The position numbers and the translations under genes were made by a program. The notes under the pieces are model-generated. The model saw nothing but the letters and a program-made list of their open reading frames with translations, searched no databases and had not been told where the DNA came from. A stretch of 64,000 bases of DNA from Oncomelania hupensis. Its lineage: Eukaryota; Mollusca; Gastropoda; Littorinimorpha; Pomatiopsidae. Below, piece after piece: positions 54,802-64,000 of the stretch (within the stretch, counting starts at the first letter, position 1; the number at the start of each line of letters is the position of its first letter). The stretch spans positions 502,937 to 566,936 of the forward strand of contig CM072526.1 of the NCBI GenBank assembly GCA_036898135.1. The letters run 5' to 3'.

Positions 54802-57800
54802 TTACCAATAACCCTTGCTGAGGTCAATTTTTGAGAAGATTTTACTCCCCGATAATTGGCGGAAGAGGTCTGCTGCCGTAGGCATCGGCTCGGGATCGAA
54901 GACGGTGATCTTATTAACCTTTCTGTAGTCGATGCATACTCTGTTGCTCCAGTCCTTCTTCTTCACGACCACGACAGGGGACGCGTAGGGTGAACTGGAC
55001 TCCCTGATGATGCCCATCTTCAGCATCTCATCGATGTCTTTCTTCAAGGAATCACGGGCCTTGAAAGGGATCGGGAAGGGTCTGGATCGAACGGGAATAT
55101 TCGAAGTGAGGTGGACTTCATGTTCGACCAAAGTCGTAGAGCCTGGGACATCACTGAAGCTATGGGGAAATTCGCCCATAAGGTCCTTGAGCTCCAACTT
55201 TTGACCTTCCGTCAAGCCTGGTCCTAGCTTAACATCATCGATGCCTTCTTTGCTGTGGAAGTCTCCAAGTTCCAACAGTTCCTCGCTGTCAAAGCTGTCG
55301 TCTATCTCAGTTGCTGTCGCTGCCTGTACAGTCTCTGATGGCCTTTCCACGTACAGCTTAAGGAGGTTGGCGTGGTATATCTTGGAGTGCTGGCCGACCT
55401 TCACCTTGTAGTCGTTGATCCCCACCACGGTCTCCACTTCGTACGGGCCTTTCCACTGCATCAGCAACTTATTATGATCAGTAGGTAGCAGCACCAGCAC
55501 TTTGTTGCCAGGTTTGAACTTCCTGTTTACAGCCCTACGATCGTAGTAGTGCTTTCCACAGTTTTGGGACTTCTTCAGGTTTTCTCTGGCTATCTCGAGA
55601 GTCTGCTCCAGCTTCTCCCGTAGCTCAAACACGTACTGGTAGCTGTTCTTCACCTCTGGGGTCTCTACATCTTTCGTCCACAGTTCTTTCAGGATGTGCA
55701 TCGGCCCTCGGATGGTTCTTCCGTACAGCAGCTCGAACGGAGAAAAGCCGGTGGACTCCTGCGGTACTTCTCTGTAGGCGAAAAGTAAGGCGTTGATATA
55801 GCGATGCCATTGTCTGGGCTGCTCGCTGCACAGTTTCTTCAGGGTGGACTTCAGCGTAGCATTGAACTTCTCGACCAGCCCGTTGCACATGGGGTGGTAG
55901 GGTGTCGTAGTCAAATGCCGGATGCTCAGCAGTCTGTTGACCTCCTTCATACAGTCAGAGACGAACTGTGTCCCGAGGTCTGTCAGGATCTCTTCAGGCA
56001 CTCCGAGTCTGCTGAACATGTCCACCAGCGCCTCTGCAACAGTTTCAGTGTCAATCTTCTTCAGAGGCACTGCTTCTGGGTACCGAGTCGCATAGTCCAC
56101 TAAAGTCAGTACCCACCGATGACCTTCTTCACTCGGAGGTCTTATTTCGCCCATTAGGTCTAAGGCCACCCTCTTGAAAGGTCGGTCGATCAAAGGCATC
56201 CTCTGCATAGGTACTTTAGGAACCCTTCCTCGAGGTATGGTCTTCTGGCAAATGTCACATGATCGGCAGAAACGGCTGACGTCCGCATGAAGTCCTGGCC
56301 AGTAGAACACCGCCTGGATTCTGTCTGACGTCTTCCTGATGCCTAGGTGACCTCCCATGATAGAGTCGTGAGCTACTTCCATCACTTGGCGCCTTAGGGG
56401 TAATGGTACCAAGACTTGACGTAGTGGTTTCCCCCCGTTGACCCTCGGGTGCTGGAAGATTCGATACAGGATCTTGGCCTTCACCTCAAAATAGACCGTG
56501 CCACAGCCCTTGGTCACGTGGTCTTGGCGGTTCCTGTACTTGTTTAAAGTGCTATCAGCTTCCTGGAGCTGGATCAGCTTATCTCTGTCCACGATGGCAG
56601 CTTTGGAGTTGCCGGCGACCTTCAGTGGCGTAGTCTTCTCGTCTCTTTTGGCCTGGGCCCTGGTAGTAACAGCACCGACGATCTCTGGTCGGCAGGGCTG
56701 AGCCGGAGTAGCCACATTATCCCGTAGCAGCTCTGTAAGGTCTCCATCGGGAAATGGCAATGGATCCTCCTCCACAACTTCGACGTGTTGGGTTGAGGCA
56801 GGACTCCACTCTGGATCGGGGTCGTCGGGTCGTCTCGCGCCGTCGATATTCCCGATCATCAAATCATACAGCGGCTTCTTCAGGCAAACCGCTTCGACTT
56901 CGCCTATGTAGAAAGGGGTGTTGACATGAATTTTTGCAACTGGCGCTTTCACACATTTGCTGTCGGCCATGAGTGTCCAGTTAGAATCGCCAGTGAATTG
57001 TTCTTTAGCGATTAGGTCTTCTCTGACGATGACCCCACTGCAGCCAGAGTCTCTTAAGACAGTCACTTCATGATTTCCGATGCGTCCCTTGGAAACAGGC
57101 ATGTTCTGGACGGTCACAGCTGCGCTGGCGACGACGGGGATGGATTTTCCGTTGGCAAGGAGAAGCTGGCCGTCAGTTATGCACTCTTGCACGTCCGCAT
57201 GAGTAGCTGTGCGCTCGGTCTCACTCGGAAGAATGACGCTCCCGCCGCACACTTGATGGTCAGATCTACTGGTTTGCCGTTGATTGGAGAACCGCCTCTG
57301 CCGGTTGCCCGCCGCTGAATTGTCCGTACTACTCCGCTGTCCGCTACTTTTGTTTTGAGGACAGTTAGCCGCCCTGTGGTCTGGAGCGTTGCAGGTAAAA
57401 CAGCCTCTTGAATGCCCTTCCCTGGGAGGAGGCGTGGAGTCCGTCTGTTTCTGGTTCGTCTGGCTCCCCTGGATCTGGTTCACATGGTTTCCAGTCTTCT
57501 GAAAATGTTTCGTCGCGCTGGGTGGCCCCAGGGTCTTCCCATGAGCGATGAGATATCTTTCAGCAGCCTCAGTCACATCTTTAAGCGTCTGCAGCTTTTG
57601 TTCTTCTAAGTGGGTCGCTAGGTCCTTGTGACAGGCATTGAGAAATTGTTCCTTCACGATCAGATCATGGAGACTGTTGTAAGACTTCCTTTCGCCTGAT
57701 AACTCCACCCACTTGTGTAGATATGACGACAGGCGCTCCACAAACTGCTTTGGCGTCTCGTCTGACTTAGGCCGGCATTCACGGAAGCGTTTACGGTAGC

Positions 57801-58392
57801 CCTTCTCTGTAAAGTTGTAGCACTGCAATAGGGCCTCTTTCAAGACGTCGTAGTCTTTAGCGTCATCGTCCGATAATCTTGTGTAGACGTCGAGTGCTTG
57901 CCCTGTCAGAAGTGCACTTAGTCGAATCGCCCAGTCTTGAGGTTGCCAGTTAGAGCTTTTGGCAAACCTTTCAAATCTCTCCAAATAACTGTCGATCTGG
58001 TCCTTCCCATCGACAAACGCTGGCAATTTTGGAGCTTTGTTGTCACTGATAACTTGTGGCGCATGCTGATTGTTTTGGATACGCGCCAACTCTAGCTGGT
58101 ACTGACGCTCACCTTCAAGACGCTTCAGCTCGAACTCTCTTTCTTCTCGGCGTCGTTGCTCTTCTTTTTCTTGCCGCTGCTGTTCAATTTCTAGACGCTT
58201 CTGTTCTAGTTCTCTTTCTTCGCGCCGTCGCTGTTCCTCTAATTCTCTTTCTTCACGGCGATGCTGCTCATCCTTTTCTAGACGCTTCTCTTCTAATTCT
58301 CTCTCTTGTATTCTCTCCTGGGATTTGACGTACTCCATCAGCTGTTTGCCTTTTAGTTTCAGTTCAATCCCTTTCTGCCAGAAGTCAGCCAT
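54802..58392 (-). CDS. Gypsy gag-protease-integrase-(RT) polyprotein
   Basis: 1196 codons from ATG 58392 without interruption. Residues ~25-100: Arg/Glu-rich coiled coil. ~120-285: gag. 331-344: CCHC knuckle 'CFTCNAPDHRAANC'. 447-456: protease 'RDSGCSGVIV' (DSG). 675-715: integrase HHCC (H675, H682, C712, C715). Catalytic D745, D805, E841 (35 residues between the last two). ~1000-1060: chromo-like/linker. 1150-1196: first RT blocks 'NRVCIDYRKVNK' and 'FSKIDLSKGYW'. The stop comes from foreign sequence at the junction, where 'attg|gtaagt' resembles a splice donor. Integrase precedes RT, as in Gmr1-like elements. The intact frame suggests recent activity or low decay. Confidence 0.9.
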   Translation of the reverse strand: MADFWQKGIELKLKGKQLMEYVKSQERIQERELEEKRLEKDEQHRREERELEEQRRREERELEQKRLEIEQQRQEKEEQRRREEREFELKRLEGERQYQLELARIQNNQHAPQVISDNKAPKLPAFVDGKDQIDSYLERFERFAKSSNWQPQDWAIRLSALLTGQALDVYTRLSDDDAKDYDVLKEALLQCYNFTEKGYRKRFRECRPKSDETPKQFVERLSSYLHKWVELSGERKSYNSLHDLIVKEQFLNACHKDLATHLEEQKLQTLKDVTEAAERYLIAHGKTLGPPSATKHFQKTGNHVNQIQGSQTNQKQTDSTPPPREGHSRGCFTCNAPDHRAANCPQNKSSGQRSSTDNSAAGNRQRRFSNQRQTSRSDHQVCGGSVILPSETERTATHADVQECITDGQLLLANGKSIPVVASAAVTVQNMPVSKGRIGNHEVTVLRDSGCSGVIVREDLIAKEQFTGDSNWTLMADSKCVKAPVAKIHVNTPFYIGEVEAVCLKKPLYDLMIGNIDGARRPDDPDPEWSPASTQHVEVVEEDPLPFPDGDLTELLRDNVATPAQPCRPEIVGAVTTRAQAKRDEKTTPLKVAGNSKAAIVDRDKLIQLQEADSTLNKYRNRQDHVTKGCGTVYFEVKAKILYRIFQHPRVNGGKPLRQVLVPLPLRRQVMEVAHDSIMGGHLGIRKTSDRIQAVFYWPGLHADVSRFCRSCDICQKTIPRGRVPKVPMQRMPLIDRPFKRVALDLMGEIRPPSEEGHRWVLTLVDYATRYPEAVPLKKIDTETVAEALVDMFSRLGVPEEILTDLGTQFVSDCMKEVNRLLSIRHLTTTPYHPMCNGLVEKFNATLKSTLKKLCSEQPRQWHRYINALLFAYREVPQESTGFSPFELLYGRTIRGPMHILKELWTKDVETPEVKNSYQYVFELREKLEQTLEIARENLKKSQNCGKHYYDRRAVNRKFKPGNKVLVLLPTDHNKLLMQWKGPYEVETVVGINDYKVKVGQHSKIYHANLLKLYVERPSETVQAATATEIDDSFDSEELLELGDFHSKEGIDDVKLGPGLTEGQKLELKDLMGEFPHSFSDVPGSTTLVEHEVHLTSNIPVRSRPFPIPFKARDSLKKDIDEMLKMGIIRESSSPYASPVVVVKKKDWSNRVCIDYRKVNKITVFDPEPMPTAADLFRQLSGSKIFSKIDLSKGYW

Positions 58393-58941
58393 CTTGATGC
58401 TTTTCTGGAAAGTTCTTTTCTAGAAAGTTCTTTTCTGGAAAGTTCTTTTCTGGAAGGTTCTTTTTCTAGAAAGTTCTTGACTGTGCTGCACCCTTCTAGA
58501 CTGTTCTAGAACAGCACGCTTTCTGCAGTAGCGCTGATGCTCGTTACTAGTCGCTTTCGCTGACGCAGGCCCCTCTGTCCTCGTCGTATGCGACGCTGCA
58601 CCACGCTGGTGTTGATGTACACGCTCCTGTGCTGAAGTAGACGCGACGTCCGCTCGCCGCTCTCTCTAATACTGGCGATGTAGCTCCGAGACTGTCCCTC
58701 GACGTAGTCTTGCGGCAGCCACATAGTCCCGATCTGTTGTTCGCTCACGAAGCAACTCTTCAGCGACTACACGCCCTTGCAGTCAACCCGAACCTATCGG
58801 TGATGTAGTCCCAGTATGTTGGCCCCTCTCGACGCAACTCGTTGGCGGCTACCCTCGATGACTGCCTCTCGTAACGTTGACTTGCTTGTTGTAGCAGTTG
58901 AACCCTTGGCTATGGCATGAATCGCGGCTTGACCCCCAAAA

Positions 58942-59619
58942 TGTTACACTCCGTTTGATGTTGGTGTTTTCTATCAGTATTTGTTTCAGCCCCGATGCTT
59001 GAAATCCTGATAGGTGTAACTCTCAGATTCGTTTATCCACGCAACCCGTTCAAGCAGCATACAAGTCACTGAGTCTTCGTATGAAGTTTTCCACTTTTAT
59101 TCAGCACACATCAACAACTGCATACAATCGCTCAATCGCTTTCCCACTCTCAAATTTTACTTTCCAACTCACTATCAACAACTCTCACCACTTTTTTAAC
59201 AGTGCGGCGCTTATATAGTCTCTACATACACGGGAACAAACAAGAATAATCCTACATAAAACACCACAACCAATCAAAATTAATTTCATCATCACGTGAC
59301 TCACGTCATACAACCCCATTTGGAATGGAAGCTTCCATGGTAACCAACAGAACAATCCACACGCTTCGATCGATAGTAAACAACTAATTCCCGAAAATTC
59401 TCAAACAATATCCACCAACTAGAAACACTAACGTTACACAAAGCCTCTACTAATAACAACGCAAAATCAAATCAAAGATAAATACACTCTATTACTGCAT
59501 GCGTTGCAAAATAAAAGAACAGATCTATCGCGCGCGTCACACACAAGCCTACCATTGCACGCGCTTCACACATAACATCGTGCGCATTTCATACGCACCA
59601 TTCGCGTTTCAACGTAACA
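58942..59619 (-). repeat. LTR of the truncated G1-family Gypsy
   Basis: 678 bp, TGTTACG...TGTTACA in inverse orientation; related to 10509-11147. It has an extra ~25-bp segment near its start ('caatggtaggcttgtgtgtg' on the minus strand) absent from G1. The leader (58393-58941) follows. Confidence 0.9.
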
Positions 59620-59857
59620 CCCTTACTGTTCTGTCTTTTGGTGTATTGTAGCGAAAGCGATGTTTTATCGAGTGCATGTACTTATATGTAATGACTATGT
59701 AAAGCGTGGTGAGTCTGGTCATAGGCTGGAGTATCCGCTATATAAAAATCCGGTATTATTATTATTATTATTATTCTCCCAGTCAACTATTCAAGGCACA
59801 GAACTACTTTCAAGCTTCTAGCAGCTACTGAGCTACGTGAAGCATGAGAATCTTCCA
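59620..59857 (+). other. SINE-like 3' end with (ATT)n
   Basis: 'cgctatataaaaatccgg' followed by (tatt)/(att)n at ~59752-59775 looks like the 3' end of a common animal short retroelement. The head was not identified. The rest is unassigned. Confidence 0.4.
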
Positions 59858-59868
59858 AAAACTATCAT

Positions 59869-62141
59869 CCTATCCTATCCTATCCTGTCCCGTAACCCGA
59901 AGGTCGTAAGGGCACCACAGATGATCGTTTAACCAGCATACTCCATCTTTCTTTGTTTTCAGCAGCCCTGATGGCTTCGCTCAGTGTCAAACCAGTCCAT
60001 TCTCGAATGTTGTCTTCCCACCTCTTTTTCGGTCTCCCTCTTCTTCTACCTCCTTGCACTGTGCCTTGCAGAATAGTCTTTGCAAGGCCTGATGATCTGG
60101 TGACGTGGCCATATTATCGGAGTTTCCGTTTCTTCACCACTGTGAGCAGGTCATCGTGTTGTCCAATGGCTTGTGTGATGGTCTGTCGGACTTCGTCGTT
60201 GGTGATGTGTTGGGTATAGGAAATGCCCAGAAGTCTTCTGTAGCACCTCATCTCCATGCTTTGTATTCTTCGTTGGAGATCTGCTGTGAGGGTCCATGCT
60301 TCGCAAGCATATAGGAAGATGGAGATGACAAGGGAGCGCAGCAGTCTTACTTTGGAATGTAGACTGATGGTCCTGTCTTTCCAAATGGTCTTCAACCTTG
60401 TCAGGGCAGCAGTTGTTTGTGCGATCCTGGAGAGGACTTCCTGTCGGGACCCATTGTCTGATACAATGGCTCCTAAATATTTGAAGCTATGCACTGTGTT
60501 GAGGGATTGGCCTTGGACTTTGATGTCCTTGTTGATGCCATTGGTGTTGTTGGTCATCATTTTGGTCTTCTCTGCACTTATTTTCATTCCATAGGCTCTG
60601 GAGGTGGTGTCAAGCCTCTGTACCAGCTGTTCAAGTTCTTGTTCCTCTCCAGCCAATCCATCAATGTCATCTGCAAATCAAAGATTGGAGATTGCTCTAC
60701 CCCCTATGCTGACTGTGCCTTCATGGTCTGCAAGTGCATCTGACATGATGCGCTCTAGGAAGAGTGTTGGAGAGAGTAGGCATCCTTGACACACACCGAT
60801 TGTTGTTCTGAACCAGTTCCCGATGGCGCTGTTGTGGAGGACTGGACTGGTAGCCTTGTCATACAGGCTTTTGATGACTTCAATAATTTTAGGGCTGATG
60901 TTGTACACTTTCATTGTTGCCCATAGAGCTGCATGCCAGACTCGGTCAAACGCCTTCTTGAAGTCTATGAACACATGATATAGATGTTGTTGGTGCTGTA
61001 GGTATTTCTCACAGATTATTCTGAGGTTGAAAATCTGCTCAGTGGTACTTCGCCCTGCCCTGAATCCTGCTTGTTCTTCAGCTATGATTTGTTCAGCTTG
61101 GGGTTTCAACCTGTTGAGTATTATTTTCAGGAGGACCTTGCTGGGATGGCTGATGAGGCTGATGGTGCGGTAATTTTCACACTCCTGGAGGTTACCTTTT
61201 TTGGGAAGAGTGATGACAAGCGACTGGGTCCATGGTATAGGCCACTCCCCACTCTGTCAGATCGTGTTACAGATAATGGTGAGGGCATGAATCATCGCTT
61301 CTCCTCCTGCTTGTAGCAGTTCCGCGGGTATGTTGTCCACTCCCGCTGACTTCCCTTTCTTTAGTGATTGCACTGCTGCCTCAACGTCTTCCCGGAGAAT
61401 TGGAAGGATTTCTTCTTCTTCTCTGTTCTCGGGACATGTTAGAACTGATGGGTCTCCATTTGGTGTATGGTTGTAAAGGTCAGAGCAGTACTCTGTCCAT
61501 CTGTCCAAGACTTCTTGTTCTTCTGTAAGGCATATGCTAGACTTGCTTTGGATCGTGGAGACTTTTGGCTCGGTAGAGTCCGCTGGACCTAAAGCAACAA
61601 TAAATCAATCAATCAATCAATCGTGGAGACTTTGGGCTGTTTGACACTTGTCAGCGGCTTCACAGTCTGGTAGGCCTTCTTGCTGTTGTTCTTGTTCAGA
61701 CTGTTCTCTATTTCCTGGCATTGATCTTCTGTCCAGTTCTCCTTTGCTGTGCGCATGCCTTTTCGGATGTCATTGTTGATTTTTTGGTAGACGTCAGCTC
61801 CCTGGGAGGTGTTCTTTTTCTTTTTTATCTCTCTTCGTTTATCACACAGATCCAAAAGTTCAGGTGTGATTCACGGCTTCTTCTTTGGTCGGTGCTTGCC
61901 AAGGATCTCAGTGGCGGCATCTGTCACAGCTGAGTTGAAGGTGGTGGTCATGGTGTTGACATCTACTTCACCAGCCCCCAAAATGAGCAGTGGTGCAAAT
62001 TTCCCTCCAATTGTGGCCTGAAATAGTTCTGCCTCCTCCGGGTCTTGCAGTTTGTCCAGGTCGCTTCAGTCTAGTGCACTTTGCTGTATTTACTCTCTTC
62101 AAGTGGAGCCGGAAAGACATCATCACGAGATCGTGGTCACT
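59869..62141 (-). mobile_element. RTE-like LINE copy 4 with 11-bp duplication
   Basis: Minus strand, flanked by 'aaaactatcat' (59858-59868 and 62142-62152). It begins right at the end of the endonuclease domain ('SDHDL', ~62143), then the linker ('KKKPWITPELLDL' region), RT ('AGFRAGRSTTEQIFNLR', 'IDFKKAFDRVWHAALWA', 'CQGCLLSPTLF') and the C-terminus to a (tatcc)n tail. Frames break at several points, including a 6-codon loss near the 'NIFLERI' box and damage at FADD (~60680). A 54-bp LINE-tail copy is inserted at 61566-61619. Confidence 0.92.
61566..61619 (+). mobile_element. 54-bp copy of the shared LINE tail
   Basis: Contains only 'tggctcggtagagtccgctg', 'gacctaaagcaacaataa' and (atca)n. 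It is flanked by a perfect 14-bp duplication 'atcgtggagacttt' (61552-61565 and 61620-61633) of the RTE host. It is an extreme 5' truncation of the 712-bp element or its LINE: the hairpin plus tail and nothing else. Confidence 0.92.
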
Positions 62142-62274
62142 AAAACTATCATACACTACGCAATACCATCACGCTGACCCATACTTTCCGCACAACACTC
62201 ATAGATCTGAGACTGTAAACTATATACATCCTGGCACAGCAGATATTTAGCACGTCATAAACTCGTATTGTCAC

Positions 62275-62815
62275 ACACATTCAAAGCACCACAGTGGTTC
62301 TCCTTTTAAAAGGAAACTATGGGTGACATAAGTATGCCCAATATGAAGGTGAGCCAAAACAGTTTCTTCTTTGCGGGTGCACACAGATGCAAAGAAGCTG
62401 AGAAATCTGAAAGAATTTGAAATAATGTGTTATTGATTTGATTAGACCTTTCGGTATGCCACAGCCTTTTACAATAAGAGCCAATCATACAATGCAGCTT
62501 AGAGTAAAACAAATTGGAAAATCTCTGAAGGGAAATCTAGATGCAGAGCTTCTTTAGCTGCTTTGTCCACTGCAATGTTGCTGTAGATGCCCATGTGACC
62601 AGGTACCCAAATAAAATCTTTCCTTCAGAAACAAGTTGTGTGTGGAGGTCATGGATCTCTGCCAGAAAATGGTGTGATATCTTTGCTGTGGGAAAAGCCT
62701 GAAGTGCTGACGGTAAATCAGACATGATTTAAAATGAGGATCTTTTGGACTGATAAACCTCAGAGCTAAATGAATTGCCTTGAGCTCAGCTGCCTGTTGA
62801 TATAAAATATTTAAC
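62275..62815 (-). pseudogene. RNase-H LINE fragment (RNase H and C-terminus)
   Basis: Minus strand: 'AAELKAIHLALR' (RNase H Glu box), 'IMSDLPSALQAF', 'GYLVTWASTATLQWTKQLKKL' (degenerate end), 'IGSYCKRLW' and 'LFQILSDFSASL'. This matches 39040-39560 of LINE copy C with many frameshifts. No tail. Related to but more diverged than copies B and C. Confidence 0.85.
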
Positions 62816-64000
62816 AAGAACTATTCATAGAAAATTGATCAAGTACAATCTTGTTTGTTGCAGTGTTATCACATTTGGGATCTGGATGTTCGAGGCTTTC
62901 ATAAGGTGAGACGCTGAGAAATTATCTTGCATGGATATTATGGTTCTCGTTGTGCATCTTAACAGTGAGAGGAAGCCGTAAAGTTGTGGCTTGGTAGAAG
63001 TGATTGTAGGTAGATTGAACATAGACACAGCAGTTACTAAAGTTATTCCTTTTGCTTACACAGAGAAGGATGTTTCTGATGGTCAGATGTATTTGATGCT
63101 GTTCCTGTAAATTATGGCATACAAGTAGTAATACAAGGTCATGTTCAATTATTTTAATTGCATTTTTAAAAATAAAAATTTAGTTTGATTCAAATTTTTT
63201 TTGGGGGTGGGGGGGGGGGGAAATAAAGACTGCAAAATAGTTGTGGCGTACAGGTTGTAATCACAAGAGCATATACGATCATTTGTTTTGTAACTAGTAC
63301 TTGTGAATGATGACTTTATAATTTTGGATGTCACATGCTGTTGGAAAAAATGACCAAAATGTTTTATTTTTTCAGCCGTATGTGACCAAAGCAAAAATTC
63401 AGTTAAATATCAGTGTAATATGAATAAAGATGACTATAAATGTTTTAGAGAATTTGCAGCTGTCGATTTTTCAAGCATAAGTAATGTAATGAGTTCTTCT
63501 GGTTTTTAATTAAGAATATAATAACAGAGGGTGTGACGGTGGGTCTATTGTTACTGGGCTCTGCACAATGGAATGCTATTACCCACTCGTCTTTGTCTGC
63601 GGGGATCGGCTAGTGTAATCACCCTGTGACTAATTTTAATACATTTATAAGTTTAGCTCGGTCTGTGTTAGGATGGGGTTACAGAGATAGGGAGAAAAGT
63701 GTAATAGCTTCACTGACACACTAGCTCTTGCACGGCTATGAAACATAGGTAGTCCAGCCACTTGTTAACAGTAAATATCACACATTTATTTCCTCTACTC
63801 TTTACATAATTCTCTAAACACTCTATTAACTTAAATGTCCAAATTCAATTTGAATAGTTCGTTCCTTGATGGGTCTATGCTGGTCTTGATATTTGCTAAT
63901 GTCTCATCATTGGGCTGTTCTGTCTGGCCTAATGTTGGTTTCATTAATAAAATAAGTCATGCAATGGATTGGCTGTTTATTTATCTCATAGAATGCAACA
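62816..64000. other. Unassigned right flank
   Basis: AT-rich; a T/G-run at ~63195-63221. At ~63532 'tgtgacggtgggtctattg' could be the start of an LTR that leaves the window, since Gypsy LTRs often start TGTGAC; nothing confirms it. No coding sequence is recognised. Confidence 0.4.

Larger units (their letters stand above)
54802..59619 (-). mobile_element. Gypsy element of the G1 family, 3'-truncated
   Basis: On the minus strand: LTR (59619-58942), primer region 'tttTGGGGGTCAAGC', leader, then a gag-pol frame until the start of RT, where an L2 fragment replaces the rest. The 3' LTR is absent. Four copies of a ~14-bp 'gaaagttcttttctg' unit lie at ~58399-58470, two more than in G1. It is the least damaged copy of the family here. 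Confidence 0.92.

Noticed and set aside
1..64000. CRISPR array, prophage, rRNA operon, bacterial-type gene clusters
   Set aside because: None seen; spaced splice-like signals, LTRs, LINEs and SINEs show nuclear eukaryotic DNA.
63532..64000. LTR starting TGTGACGG at the right edge
   Set aside because: Only one end could be in the window and no partner, primer site or coding region is present to test it.

Overview
The window is eukaryotic genomic DNA, most likely from a marine invertebrate. A mollusc is my best guess, from the family mix: an XPG-nuclease DNA transposon, Gypsy elements with integrase placed before reverse transcriptase, an RNase-H LINE, RTE and L2 LINEs, and hAT relics. That host call is an inference, because no host gene could be identified with certainty. 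There are no operons, CRISPR arrays or rRNA genes. About three quarters of the window is transposable elements, many nested. Most coding regions are broken by stops, frameshifts, truncations or later insertions.

Layout. 1-2.6 kb: an edge-truncated retroelement copy, a GC-rich SINE-like stretch and the C-terminal end of a tyrosine-recombinase-like gene. 2.6-8.4 kb: three short minus-strand exon candidates (8340-8357, 6291-6411, 2622-2678) that chain in compatible phase. A degenerate duplicate exon lies at 7366-7464. The large intron holds an RTE LINE, which carries a foldback-like element, which in turn carries a 712-bp retroelement. 9.7-26.3 kb: a three-level nest. A decayed RNase-H LINE is split by Gypsy element G1 (10509-26067, duplication 'ccaac'). 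G1 is split by Gypsy element G2 (11648-21405, duplication 'atcaa') and by a tRNA-headed SINE (24417-24622).

26.3-32.7 kb: two more LINE copies, cut by two RTE copies. 34.1-34.5 kb: a mariner-type MITE. 34.7-44.9 kb: a 10.2-kb DNA transposon with about 200-bp inverted ends. It encodes a broken large protein with N-terminal zinc fingers, an XPG/FEN-like nuclease and a C-terminal Cys-rich domain (Academ-like), and contains a nearly intact RNase-H LINE (35840-40019). 45-53 kb: a LINE tail, a 240-bp perfect-loop palindrome, nested hAT-like elements, a THAP-domain exon (minus) head-to-head with plus-strand exon candidates, and a solo LTR. 52.6-59.6 kb: a chimera of a hAT transposase fragment, an L2-type RT fragment and a 3'-truncated Gypsy (G1 family) with a 1196-codon open gag-pol. 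59.9-62.8 kb: an RTE copy with an 11-bp duplication and a LINE RNase-H relic.

The families interact. The RNase-H LINE, the 712-bp element and a 54-bp insertion share one 3' tail with a predicted GNRA-type hairpin, which points to LINE-driven mobilisation of other RNAs. Both Gypsy families encode gag, protease, integrase, then reverse transcriptase, an order known from Gmr1-like elements. The best candidates for something little described are the 34.7-44.9 kb transposon, the foldback-like element built on inverted minisatellites, the shared-tail system, and the LINE whose 3' UTR holds a diverged second copy of its own C-terminus.
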